This document shows, piece by piece, positions 20,332-31,035 of a stretch of DNA of 64,000 bases. The translations under genes and the position numbers were made by a program. The notes under the pieces are model-generated. The model had not been told where the DNA came from, ran no database searches, and worked only from the letters and a program-made list of their open reading frames with translations. The stretch is taken from positions 1,612,001 to 1,676,000 of the forward strand of contig PSQN01000015.1 of NCBI GenBank assembly GCA_002989075.1, written 5' to 3'. Origin of the DNA: Arthonia radiata. Taxonomy: Eukaryota; Ascomycota; Arthoniomycetes; Arthoniales; Arthoniaceae. The stretch's first letter is position 1. Each line of letters starts with the position of its first letter.

Positions 20332-21228
20332 TCAAATAATCACAGGTAAATCCAAAGTCACAACCCACGCCGCATTCCCCGCCTCACCATCCTCATGCCC
20401 AATCGCAGCGTTCACAAATAACGTCTGCTCTCCCTTTTCCACCCCTGTCAGATCCACCTCCGCATGCCCTCGCCTCCTCACCTGATTCCTCCCCACAAAC
20501 TCAGGCGGCATCAACACCCCTTCATCATCTTCGAAAACCATCCTCTTCGCTCCCCACGCCGCATGAATATGTCCAAAACAATGCAGCCGCGGCTTCACCC
20601 TTTCCACAGCGCGCCGTAGGTGCTCACATCCTGCATTACTACCATCAGCTGTGGAGTCGAGGATATACTTCGGTGGACCGTGCGTCATCACTATGTCCAC
20701 ATCTAGCGGAATGACAGAAGCCTCCGTGGCGGCTGAGACAGCCCAGCTAGGCGTTTCCCTGCTGTTAAAGATGTCATGATTGCTCGGGTACTGGAACGCC
20801 GACACCCCGTATTCCGGCGTGCGCGGCGACACATAGATTGTGAAGCTCGCGCCGCTCATTAACGTAAACCTATGCGTCCCCTCAGTCAAGAGATGCACGC
20901 CCTTGCTGCTCGCTTCTGTCCCAGTCCAGACACGCAAAGCCGCCTCGTGATCATGCGCCGATCCGTCTCGAGATCTCCAGAAGTCCGCGTCGAGGTCGAT
21001 GTCATGGTTACCGGCTATGACGAGTTTGAGCTCGGCGTCGATCGCGGCCAGCCAAGAGCGGGCTCTAATGTGGTTTTCGACCCCGCCGGCTTGGGTGAGA
21101 TCGCCGCTGTGAAGGACGATGTCGACTGTGGGTAGTGGTGAGCGGAGGAGGGAGGGTGAAGCGGTGGCGGGTGTGAGGTCGTGGGTGTCGGAGAGAATGA
21201 GGAAGCGGATGGGGTCTGTGTTAGCCAT
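20332..21228 (-). CDS. Metallophosphoesterase, MPPED/239AB-like
   Basis: A 298-residue single-exon hydrolase. Start chosen at 21228 (MANTDP) because the catalytic domain begins right after it; an in-frame ATG at 21324 would add 32 Pro-rich residues. Metal-binding motifs in order: LSDTHD (D14, H16), HSGDLT (about 41-46), AGNHDID (about 72-78), MTHGPP, and FGHIHAAWG near the C-terminus. The HGPPKYILD and FGHIHAAWG strings are characteristic of the MPPED1/MPPED2 group of class III phosphodiesterases. The substrate is not predictable. It has no close relation to the phosphoesterase at 17419 beyond the fold. Confidence 0.9.
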   Translation of the reverse strand: MANTDPIRFLILSDTHDLTPATASPSLLRSPLPTVDIVLHSGDLTQAGGVENHIRARSWLAAIDAELKLVIAGNHDIDLDADFWRSRDGSAHDHEAALRVWTGTEASSKGVHLLTEGTHRFTLMSGASFTIYVSPRTPEYGVSAFQYPSNHDIFNSRETPSWAVSAATEASVIPLDVDIVMTHGPPKYILDSTADGSNAGCEHLRRAVERVKPRLHCFGHIHAAWGAKRMVFEDDEGVLMPPEFVGRNQVRRRGHAEVDLTGVEKGEQTLFVNAAIGHEDGEAGNAAWVVTLDLPVII

Positions 21229-21999
21229 GGGATGTGTTGGGCTGGGCTTGTAGGATTGCCCAGGGGCACAGGCAAGAGGGATCGACTGAGGGTGGACGAC
21301 TGGGGAAATGTGCTGATACCTCAATACTGAGCAATGGTCAGCATGATTGGACGTGTCTGAGCATCATCATGTGATCACGATGAGGGAAGCCTCCTCACCT
21401 GAGAGACGGGATGGATGAAAGACGAAAAGGCTCGCAGCGCGACGTGAATGACGATCGTGAGACTCGGGGCCTCTTCCATTGCTTGCATGCTATCCATAAT
21501 ACTACATGATGTCTTCTCTTCACGTCTCTCGCTCGGAGTAACAGCATTCAGTGAAATCAAACCATGTCGCTCCGTCGCTATGCTCGCTTGCCCAATATGC
21601 TTAGGCGGGTATCGTAGAAACTCTATACAGTCCTCAAATGTCGTGGGATGGTGGTCGTACATGCTCTTGTTGAGCTTTTAGTATGGTTCGTAACTGTCGT
21701 TAGTTGGTCTGTGAGCGCCTCGCTATGCTTGCCTGAGGTGAATGTTGGATACGTCTCAGCCAGTTCCTGCACTGGTTATGCTGTTGGCTTTCTTGAGCGT
21801 TCTCTGTTTCATTGCAATGACTTTGCCGTTGCTGTTTGATGTCTTTTGCGCTCGTGTGGGTCTCTGAATAGGTGTATTTGGCTTTTCATGATCTTGTTTA
21901 TGTTTGCAGAATCCACCTGGGGTCATTACTATCCTGACTTTTTGCGTCTTAGTATTGTGACACCTCATGTGGTTTAGGTCTGCTTGGGCCTTGGTCGCA
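21229..21999. other. Intergenic
   Basis: Promoter side of the MPPED-like gene and 3' flank of ULP1. The ORFs are chance frames. The half near ULP1 is T-rich on the plus strand, as expected for a 3' UTR on the reverse strand. Confidence 0.4.
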
Positions 22000-24050
22000 C
22001 TAGGCGAACTCCTGCCCCATAAGCACGGCGGCCATGTAGTTCCGTGCTTCATCGATCTCTTTCCTGTTATCCATGCTGAAGACCTCCTTTGGTGTCTTGC
22101 CTGTGAGCAACGCGTGCCCATTCATCGAGGTGTAGACCCCACAGTCTGAGCTGTTGATCTGCTGATTGGAATCTCTTGGTGAGAGAACCGTCCACTCACT
22201 CTCATCGTACTTCTTGCCCAATAGCTTGCTGAGCATCTCTTTCGCCTTGTTGGTGTACAGCTGCTCAGATCCGAAGCCGCTCATGGAGTTGAAGTACTGC
22301 ATCGTCTTGTTCGTGCCTGAGACAGCGAGCAAAGTCCAGTGACTGCCACTGCAGATGGGTATGAGGAGCATGTCGCACTGTAGTAGCTTCTCTCCGCCGA
22401 TCTCTGCGCGGTCGAACCATCGCTTGATGCCGTCGAAACCCCGTTCGTTCCACGTCTTGAAGAATTGCGATCCAAATGCGTGCACCTTCGGCACTTGTCC
22501 TGTCTTCTTCTTGTAACCTTGCTCTTGTTGCTTCGTGGCTATGACCTTCGCCAAGTATTCATTGATGATGTTGTCGTTCAGCCATCCGATGTCTCTGTCG
22601 GCTCCTTGTTGCGGTATCAATGTACCCATATCTGCTCGAGTGACGCGCTGTTGATTGTCGGCGTATTTCATCATGTCTCTTGACTTCATGAACTCAGGTA
22701 TCTTTGATTGATACTCAGGTACCACCGGCTGAACGAGTCTGCGTGAACGACGCTCTTCCTCTTCTTGAGCCTTCTTGGCCGCAGTGCGCTTTGCGTCTTC
22801 ATCTGCCTTCCATTGAATCTGTCTCTTTGTGATGCGCTCATACTTGAGCAGTGCCTGCAGCTCGGGGCTGCCTTCTGGGAAGTGGTGTGCTTCGCGGACA
22901 ATGTCTTCCGGAGGTTTGGTAAATGCCGAATGCCGGTTCTTCCGTACGTGCTGTTTGCGCTCTTTCGTAGCTTCCTGTTGAGCATTGGTGTCGACCTCGC
23001 CGTCATCGGCGGCGCGCTGAGCGGCATACCTGGCTCGGATCTCATACTCGGCGGCAATGGAGAGGCTGCGAATGTGCTTCGAGAGACCAGAGTCTGCCAT
23101 GGGGTAATATGGTGGTGAGTTGGGATCGGGAATGGCAGGGAGCCGGTCTTTTGCATTGTTGACTGGTGTTCGAAGTGCCCTGGGGATTGCTGATCTGCGG
23201 ATCTGCGTTTGTTTAGTAAGAGCTATGCCAAGGCGCGCTAACTGGATTAGTCAGCGTACCTTGATGCTGCGCTCCAGCCGGGGCGCCTTTGGCTTAGGAG
23301 CTGGCGGCGGCGGCGACTCGTCGTCGATGTCCATTCCGCATGCCGCAAAGTCTTCATCATCCCAGAGGATAACGCTGAACGTCCTCTCGCTGTTGAACAG
23401 CGGTGGTGATGGTTGCCTGAGGACGAGGAGTCAGCATCAGTGAGGGCGCTCTCAGGCCGACGAGGAGACTGGACTTGGGAATAAACGAGGTTTGCTCAGA
23501 GCTGGGGCAACTATCAAACAGCAGCTCGGGAGGAGAAGGTGCATGGAGGCAATGGCAATGTTCAGATGCCAGACAAACGAAGGTGTAGCTGCTAGCTGTA
23601 GATTGTATCTTGCTGGCTCTTTACCCAAGTGGCTACCCTCGAGCCCAGCGTCGTTTTGCAAATTGATCTTGTTTTTCAGTCTTACTGGCGCATTTGCCGT
23701 GAAGTGCGGATGGAATGAGAGATAAACGCTGGAAAATGCTCAGTGGTCACATACCTTTGCATCAGCATCGGCGAAGATGTTGGCCACCCGCCAGGCATGG
23801 CTGGACCGGTGGCGCCAGCAACGCCCTCCATCTGCTCTTCGATTACCATCTGGCGTTCGAGCCAGATGAATGGCGCTGTGGCCCAAGAGCACACCCGGTC
23901 CGACCAGCTGGACAGGTGCCGCCAGCTGCCCTTTGCAGGCGAGCGAGCTGGCTGCTCCGCCAGGGGCCCTGTGCGCCCTGCGCGGAGCTCGTCGAGGTTG
24001 TCGAGCGCGAAGCGCACGTGCTTGCGCTTCTTGTCGTTGGTTGTTGCCAT
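22000..24050 (-). CDS. ULP1: Ulp1-type SUMO protease (four exons)
   Basis: Cysteine protease of clan CE that matures SUMO and removes it from targets. Exon model: 24050-23755, 23588-23487, 23416-23260 and 23202-22000, about 585 residues. The third intron (23259-23203, 57 nt, donor GTACGC, branch CTAAAC) is firm, while the borders of the small second exon are uncertain. The C-terminal domain shows WLNDNIINEYL, then FFKTWNERGFDGIKRWF, IPICSGSHWTLL with the catalytic His, and INSSDCGVY with the catalytic Cys and the preceding Gln. The position normally Asp (YxDS) reads YFNSMS, an Asn. A charged coiled segment precedes the domain. The N-terminus has KKRKHVRF, a likely nuclear localisation signal. 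It lies 276 bp downstream of ALG2. Confidence 0.88.
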
Positions 24051-24326
24051 TGTTGTGGCACGAGTTGGAAGCATCAAATTTTTGAGGGTGTATTTGATGA
24101 GGTGTAGGGGTAGAATTGGTGGAAGGAGAGCGAAGCCTACAAGCAGCGAGTTCGGCCTTCTGAATTGTTTTGCAAGGCGCTAGCCCACTTTTGCACCTGA
24201 ATAAGATTGAACGGGGAAGCTGCGTCATCGAGGTGGGTTGCTGTAGAGACAGGAAGAAAGCAAACAGCCGTTCCCACCTACCAAGAGCTTTCCGCTGACC
24301 CGAGAGAAGTGATGGCATTGCCACAT

Positions 24327-25752
24327 TTACCTGACGCAGATGACTACCAGACCAATAGCCAGCGCTAAAGCGGCGCTGAAGACTCCTACAGCCCATCCAA
24401 CTTGATATTTCACGTTTGGGCCGTGAGCAATTCGCGCGCGCTCCATAATATCACTCAGTCTCTGAGCCATACTTTCCTCTGAGAAGTGCTGTTTCACATG
24501 GCGTCGTCCTGCTTCGCCCACGTCCGTATAGCTGTTACCTGTCAGGATCATGTCCATCACCTTCGTCCACTCTTCCACTTCGTGGTGATTTCGTAACCAG
24601 CCAGTCTCCCCCTCCACGACGGTCTCCTTAGGCCCCCCGGTTCTTGCTGCAAGTACCGGCAACCCGGCCAACATTGCTTCGAGGGGAACAATTCCGAAGT
24701 GCTCAAACTTGGGCGTATACACAAGTAAGGAAGAAGTTTGGAGCAGAGTCTCTTTGAGTGAAGTAGAAACAGAGAGTAAGAAGAGAAGATCGATATCTTG
24801 TGGTATTGAAAGCGCCGAAACAAGATTTTTGGCAGTCGCGCTTCTGAGCTTGAGTGACTCAGATAGGGCGTGGAGCTCCTTGTGATAAGTGACATTCTCG
24901 CTAATCCGGGGATCGTAGCCACCAGCAATGACAAGGCGGGCTGACTTTCTGATTTCGACATTTAGGCCAGCAAATGCACGAATCGCGAGTCCGACATCTT
25001 TCTTCCGCTCAAATCGGTTAATGCTCAAGATGACTTTCTTGTTGTCCCACAACGGTCCGGGTTCTGCGAAATGGCTCTGATTGCTTGGAGGCGTTCTGTC
25101 GATATTGATACAAGGGTAGACAACCTGCGGGCTCCGGGTGCGCAGGCCTGGAAAGGCTTCCGCAAAGATGCTCTTCGTGAAATTGCTGTTTACAACGATG
25201 ATACTGCTACATCCAGTTGACCAGCTTTCCCACCAATCAAATGGGATGCGGTAAAGCTTCTTCAATAGGCCCTCGCGATAGGCCAAAAGCTTGTCTGGAA
25301 AGTGACAGTAAAACAGTACTGGGACTTGTGAATGTCGCATGCTCAAGAGAGGAACACACGCGCTTAGTTGATCAATAAAGAAGACGTTAGGGTTGAGATC
25401 AGCAAGTTCAGAGCTGAAGATAGAGATCTGCAAGACGAGATGAAGCTGTCGGAGGATGGCACAGAGAATTGCGAAGCGGTTCAGGATGGACGGTGGGACG
25501 ATCGTGTTGCCTCGAACTCGCACATCTAGAGTACCTACAGGAAATCAGACTGCGCGCCTTGTCTTCTTTGGCGAACAACAAACCATCTCGAGCCTCTTCG
25601 AAGCAGTGTGTAGGATCGCAATGCGAGGTGAATATCACGACTTTGTTGCCTTGCCTCTGCAAGCCAACGGCGGCATCAACCACCAATCGTTCTGCACCGC
25701 CGATGCCCAAGTCTGGGTGCAGGAACACTACCGTCCTCTTCGGCTTACTCAT
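24327..25752 (-). CDS. ALG2: Alpha-1,3/1,6-mannosyltransferase Alg2
   Basis: ER enzyme that adds the second and third mannoses to the dolichol-linked oligosaccharide on the cytosolic face. Exons 25752-25584 and 25534-24327 give 458 residues. The 49 nt intron (donor GTTTGT, acceptor TAG) joins to [19 protein letters not shown], a family block. Also visible: N-terminal [40 protein letters not shown], and the GT4 EX7E motif EHFGIVPLE (E334 and E342) followed by [17 protein letters not shown] hydrophobic C-terminal helix (about the last 30 residues) is a membrane anchor. It diverges from IDI1 across about 240 bp. Confidence 0.95.
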
Positions 25753-25993
25753 TTCTGCAGTTCAGCCTCGCCGTTAGAGGATCTTGAAAGAAAGAAGGTG
25801 CACAGAAGTCAAGTGTTAGTGCCGCTTCACGATCCTTTTGCAGTGCCATGAAAGCAGCACACTCCCCCCTGGCCGTACAGCTTCATGACTCGCGCGCACG
25901 GCCAATGAAGCTTTTCTGATTTGTTTGCGAACAGGACGCGTCCAACATAAGAACGCTGTTCACTTCAGCCTCGACACTTCACTACAAGGCGCC
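25753..25993. promoter_or_regulatory. Shared divergent promoter of ALG2 and IDI1
   Basis: 241 bp separate the two start codons, which face away from each other, so both promoters must lie here. GC content drops near the middle (AGCTTTTCTGATTTG). I do not recognise a specific operator. Confidence 0.5.
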
Positions 25994-26901
25994 ATGAGCA
26001 CAACTACCACTCAGACGAATACGCTCAATTCCTCAAATGTGCTTCACCTAGTCCCTGAAGTTGACACTCACTTGGCGCAAAGCCATCAAAGACGCGACAG
26101 CACCCACAATGACCTCCAAGGCTACGACGAGGAGCAGATCAGGCTCATGGATGAAGTCTGCATAGTACTCGATGAAGATGACAAGCCTATCGGTAGTGCT
26201 AGCAAGAAAGTTTGTACGTAGGACCCACCGGCTTCGCAGATAATCCGCGTTTCAATCCCGGATCGTGCCTTTCGATAATCGTGACCTAACATCCGCGTTT
26301 GATAGGCCACCTTATGACGAACATTGACAAAGGCCTACTACACCGCGCCTTCTCGGTCTTCCTCTTTGACCACCAAAATCGTCTACTGCTCCAACAGCGT
26401 GCAACTGAAAAGATCACATTCCCAGACCTGTGGACAAATACGTGCTGCTCGCATCCTCTTGGTGTGCCCTCAGAAACTGGAGCTGAACTAGATGCGGCTG
26501 TCAACGGTGTCAAGCACGCTGCGCGAAGAAAGCTCAACCATGAGCTTGGTATTCCGGCAGAGCAGGTTCCACTGGAGGAGTTCGACTTCTTGACACGAAT
26601 ACATTACAAAGCGCCGAGTGGGACGGACGGCAAATGGGGAGAGCACGAGATCGACTACATCCTGATCATCAAGCCTAGTGTCCAACCCGGCGTGACTGTG
26701 CAGCCGAACGTGAATGAGGTTCGCGATCACAGATATGTCACTCAAGAAGAGCTTAGGAGCATGTTCAAAGATAATCAGTATCACTTTACGCCATGGTTCA
26801 AATTAATTTGCAACACGATGCTAGTTGAATGGTGGGAACACCTGAGCCAAGGTGGCCTCGAGAAGTACAAAGGAGAGAAACAAATCAGGCGAATGTTATG
26901 A
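25994..26901 (+). CDS. IDI1: Isopentenyl-diphosphate delta-isomerase
   Basis: Converts isopentenyl diphosphate to dimethylallyl diphosphate, feeding sterols, dolichol, ubiquinone and prenylation. Exons 25994-26213 and 26306-26901 give 271 residues, the normal fungal length. The 92 nt intron (donor GTACGT, branch CCTAAC, acceptor TAG) joins exactly to KKVCHLMTNI. Nudix-fold motifs: LLLQQRATEKITFPDLWTN, then TCCSHP with the catalytic Cys (about residue 120), AARRKLNHELGI, and WGEHEIDYIL with the catalytic Glu. The first 40 residues are a Thr/Ser/Asn-rich leader. No clear peroxisomal signal is seen at the C-terminus. It is tail-to-tail with TRM12, 78 bp apart. Confidence 0.96.
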
Positions 26902-26979
26902 GTGGACCTGCGATTAAGCTACGCACGTAATGCAGCGGAGGCAGCATTGAATGACACTAAAAGGATAAGACTTGATCCC

Positions 26980-28503
26980 TCATAGGGGTGCTGCACACCT
27001 TCTAATGGCCTTCGGCGGTATCCAGATATCAAGCACAATGTGTACTAATCTTGGGCCCATGCTCTTGACTTTCTCAACATGATGAAGTTTCGGTAGCTCT
27101 TGCACTTCTCGTACGGATTTTACTGCTCGCTGCCAGCTGGCAACGACCGCAGCAACGATATCCTCGACTCGAGCTTGAAGTTGGTCGACTCTGGTCGACT
27201 CATGCAAATGCACCCATCCCCCAAGCTCGGGATCAATGAGCGCCACAGCCGTCTTCCAGGCCATAGCTGCGCTCGGCAACATACCGGCATTGACATGCCT
27301 GATTGGCGGCATCGTGGCGTCGTGATCTTGCAGTTGACGCACACGAGATAGTGCGCTTGTATTAGATTCCGTGAATGCGACGAGTCTTGTCGATTCTTGG
27401 AGGGCTTCCTGGATGAAATTGTCACCGAGGTCTTGTACACTGTGGTCATCATCAACGCGGTCATCTAATGAAGCGCAAGCCCACTTGTTCGCCTTCGAGC
27501 CACGCTTAAGCCCTTCGACACTCCACGGATTCAAGTCCCAGCAAAGAACTTTACTTCCGCCAGCTCTGACATAGCTGAAAGCAAAGTAGCCAATGCCGGC
27601 GAAAAGGTCAACCGCGGCCGACCCTCGCCCATCTCTGCGGCCTGCGGCAACTGCCTCATGGACTGATGGCATAGACAAGACACGCGCTTTCTCCGTCACG
27701 TTTCCTTGGCTGAACATTGTATACCGCGGTGCCCAGATCTGCGTGATGCCGTTCTGCCGACAGCTTACCCAAAATGCAGATTCGAAGTCTGTCGCGCTGG
27801 GTATATAGTCTGGAAAAGGCGGCAAGCAAGGCCCCCAGTCTCCATGCAGCGGTTGGAGGCTTGTTGGGCTGCGTACGACGTTCGCAGCTGCATGTCCGAG
27901 CCCCTGGTCTTGCTCAAGGCTTGCTGCGATTGGAGCATTGACCGCTGCATGTGTCAAGCCCAACTGTGCACAAAGCTCATCGAAGAAACGAATCTTGCGC
28001 TCTGCTTCGTGTTGAAGAGCAGCGGTCAATTGCGATAGTCCAGAGGACTCGAAGCCAGGGGCGCCGAATAAAAGCATGGGCGGGTAGATGTTGTACGCTA
28101 TCTTCGAGTCGTGAAGCTGTAGATCGTCTGAGCTTCGAACACGTTTCAAGATCTTGCGAATGATGCTGTGCAGATTGCGCTGAGAAGCTGGACTGTTCCC
28201 GATACTGTCAGCGTGCTGGTCAACAACACATGGTAGAGCGTCGATGCCCTGTGAGTCGAGCTTCTTGTGAGCCATGCGTAAGTCTAAATTACTGCCCCGG
28301 GAGTCGTCGTCGTCGTTGCTAGATATGTTAGTGACTACTACCACGCGACCGTGGCTCGTGTCACTAGCATCCAGACTAATCTTGATGTCTTCATTCAATA
28401 GTCTGTAGGTTTCCAGCGTGCGTCTCGTCTGTTGCGCAAATTGTTTGGGAACTGAGAAAGCATGGTACTTCGTGGGGACGGAGCCCAAATTCTCCATCGA
28501 CAT
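26980..28503 (-). CDS. TRM12: tRNA wybutosine-synthesising protein 2 (Trm12/TYW2)
   Basis: Transfers the aminocarboxypropyl group of S-adenosylmethionine to the modified guanosine at position 37 of tRNA-Phe, a middle step of wybutosine synthesis. It is a single-exon ORF of 507 residues. Diagnostic strings: NGITQIWAPRYTMFSQGN (about 251-268), AVDLFAGIGYFAFSYVRAG (about 297-315, the SAM-binding motif I) and CWDLNPWSVEGLKRG (321-334). The N-terminal half is variable and contains an acidic DDDDS patch. Cytosolic. It lies 78 bp from the IDI1 stop, convergently. Confidence 0.93.
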   Translation of the reverse strand: MSMENLGSVPTKYHAFSVPKQFAQQTRRTLETYRLLNEDIKISLDASDTSHGRVVVVTNISSNDDDDSRGSNLDLRMAHKKLDSQGIDALPCVVDQHADSIGNSPASQRNLHSIIRKILKRVRSSDDLQLHDSKIAYNIYPPMLLFGAPGFESSGLSQLTAALQHEAERKIRFFDELCAQLGLTHAAVNAPIAASLEQDQGLGHAAANVVRSPTSLQPLHGDWGPCLPPFPDYIPSATDFESAFWVSCRQNGITQIWAPRYTMFSQGNVTEKARVLSMPSVHEAVAAGRRDGRGSAAVDLFAGIGYFAFSYVRAGGSKVLCWDLNPWSVEGLKRGSKANKWACASLDDRVDDDHSVQDLGDNFIQEALQESTRLVAFTESNTSALSRVRQLQDHDATMPPIRHVNAGMLPSAAMAWKTAVALIDPELGGWVHLHESTRVDQLQARVEDIVAAVVASWQRAVKSVREVQELPKLHHVEKVKSMGPRLVHIVLDIWIPPKAIRRCAAPL

Positions 28504-31035
28504 ACCACAAATTGCTCAGCATCTGTAGTGTGCCGGTGCCTCTGTACTGCCATCATGACGCTGCGATGAAACTATCCACTACGTTCCTTGGTACGCTAAC
28601 GCGCTAGCGCGATACTGGCCTTCTTCCCAAATATTCAAACTCTGCACCAGGCATTCACAACATAATATCGAAACCTCGCTGGGCCGAGCACCAGTTTAAA
28701 TTTCGTTGAAAACTCCAAAAATCCAGGCTGCAAATTCATAGCGTGGGTGTGGCGGTCACTGCAGGCGTTTTGTCGATCGTGGACGCACGGGCCTCGCTAG
28801 CGCCCCGCTAGTTACACTCTTAGCTCCCAGGAGCTCTGACAAACTAAGTCACTTGACATTACGAACAACAGCAGAGTCGTTCGTGACTCGAGCAGCAGGA
28901 TCAATTCGCAAACGTCTGGATTGTATCGCTCCAGACAGATACACAGGTAGAATGCCATCAAATCTATTTCCCACCGACTGCCTCTCTCCGAAGAGATTTC
29001 AGCGAGATGCCCATCGCGCTGCAATTATGATCGTGGTGTCGCTGAGCTGCTTCGGTGTCGAGATTTGACGGCGTCAAAAAGTGTTTTGTGTAGAAGTAAC
29101 AGAGGATTCGGATGGGTCAGAGGACACGGATGTCAGAAGTTGATGAGATCCTTACAATTCAACTGCAAACGTAGCTCAAACTGGACTATATGTGCGTGCC
29201 AAGACTTGTGTCTGTATCAGGTATCGTGGCATGCCAAGCCCGCTCCAGGAGTCCAAAGCTAGTGCATGAAAGTTGAGACTGAACCAGGACTTCAGCGTCC
29301 ATGATTTCTGACAACGGAACCTTCACAGCAACCTTCTAGGGCTGACATAATCACATGCACGTGTTTGCCCGAATCGCATCCAATTTCCGCCATTGTCTTT
29401 TGGCTGTTCCACCGACAACCCTGTGAATCATCAGACGTTCTTCAACAGACCAAGTACGAGTCACCATTTTCTCAGAACTACGGAGCACTAACACGGGTGG
29501 ACGAGCTATATACGACATGCAGTAGAAATTTTGCGATAGCACTGGAAAGCAAGGAATCCTCACCGTAGAATATGGTTTGGAATGGCCTGTAGACAACAGA
29601 ATGAAGAGCATTAACGTGCATTCAAGGGTCTCCCACAAAACATGACCCTCCGAATCCGTTAACTTTGCCCTCCCCTGCGAAAAAGCGTCCAAGTTGATCC
29701 CTGCTTTCTTGTTGTCTTGTTACCAGCGCGGGCTGGCTGTGAGGTCTCGGGTCGATGATATTCTTCTGAATTTCTGATGAAAAGGGGTGACGTTGGTTTA
29801 AAGAAGCAACCTGCATTGGCGCCGCGCCAGTCATAGTGGCCTTTCGCATAGATGCGCTCGGCCGCATCTTCAATCTTTGAACCTACGAAATCTAACTCCA
29901 GCGAATTGATCAAGCGTTTATTCTTTCTGCCCGAGTCGGGTGTGGGAGAATGCTATCTCGCAACACTGAATTGAAAGTCCGGAATAATATTCTCTCTTTT
30001 ATTCAGGCGTCGCAGTAATGTGGCAAGACTTAGTAAAGAATAATCTCGCAGATAAGTGCTTCGATGTACGCTAATATTTATAAATCGATACGCAGTCTCA
30101 GTATCTCGCTATCCCCTTTTCTCGAAGATATTTCGTTTCGGGATGTAAAAGGCTGTAAGGGTATTAAAATCTCTAACTTTCTCGAGCTCCTATTTCTCTT
30201 AGCAAAGTCTAAGCATAAGATTCTATTGTTTCAACCGAAGCTTACTTCGGCAACGCGCTTAAAGCCGTCCCAATCCTCGCCCTGAGCATTAGAAATAACG
30301 TTAACGTTAAAATATAGTCCCTGTAATAGATCGAAAATGTCCTGGAAGAATAGTACAGTGTCGGAAATCTGCGTCCATGTTTCCTGGGTGCAGTCTCAAC
30401 TTTCATGACACGTCTTGCTGGTGTTACACAAGCTACGTAGTGTCAGGATGTTCGATAGCCGGAGTCTTGGCTCGACCTTGTGTCAAGCACCGGACGTCTT
30501 CCAGATTAGGAAGAACACACGTAATTCCATGACACTGGCACCAGCAGTGTTCTGACATACAGGCAATTGAATCAATTGGTACAGAGAGACACTTTGTAGT
30601 TGATCAGAGGATTGATTCAACAGTGTAGGCACGTGAAAGGCCTTGGGGTGGGTGTCGATCGGTATAGTTACTGCATACAGAACAGTCGCCGATCATAGTG
30701 TTTTAGTCACTATTCCTTCCTGTTTAGTCCCTTTCGTCTGTACTTAACCCTTATTACTGTCCCTGGTCGTTTAGTTACTATCTAGAGCTTTTTGTAATTA
30801 GATTAGTTACTAAACCTTTGGCAGATCCTACTATTACTAGAAAAGTAAGTAAACGTTACAAGGCTAAGTCTGGACCGTCTTCTCAATGTCAGTATGAGAA
30901 GAATTTCCTGTTTTTAGATCATAATTACAAGAACACATAACAAGTCATAGACGATGCTACTTAAATCGTATAGATTGTCGAACCTCGGTCCCACAACGCT
31001 ACCTAAACAAAAATCATTTCTAACTCGTCCCTGAC
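28504..31035. other. Gene-poor accessory DNA
   Basis: About 2.5 kb without a supported gene. It holds an inverted pair of dispersed-repeat copies (29187-30476) around an AT-rich core, and a second AT-rich stretch (about 30690-30960) dense in TTAGT and TACTA strings. The bias towards TpA looks like repeat-induced point mutation, but this is a visual impression. Confidence 0.5.
29090..30476. mobile_element. Degenerate inverted-repeat element
   Basis: A repeat on the plus strand (about 29187-29325) recurs on the minus strand at 30476-30360. The best block, CATGAAAGTTGAGACTG, is identical in both arms (29265-29281 and 30408-30392), followed by CAGG and GATTTCYGACA. A further copy lies at 865-1045. 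Arms facing each other across an AT-rich core with no intact ORF fit either a non-autonomous DNA element with long inverted ends or two unrelated insertions of one old element. I cannot define target duplications. It is broken and old. Confidence 0.4.

Noticed and set aside
30064-30285. 73-codon ORF in AT-rich DNA
   Set aside because: Low-complexity translation of probably mutated repeat DNA with no motif.
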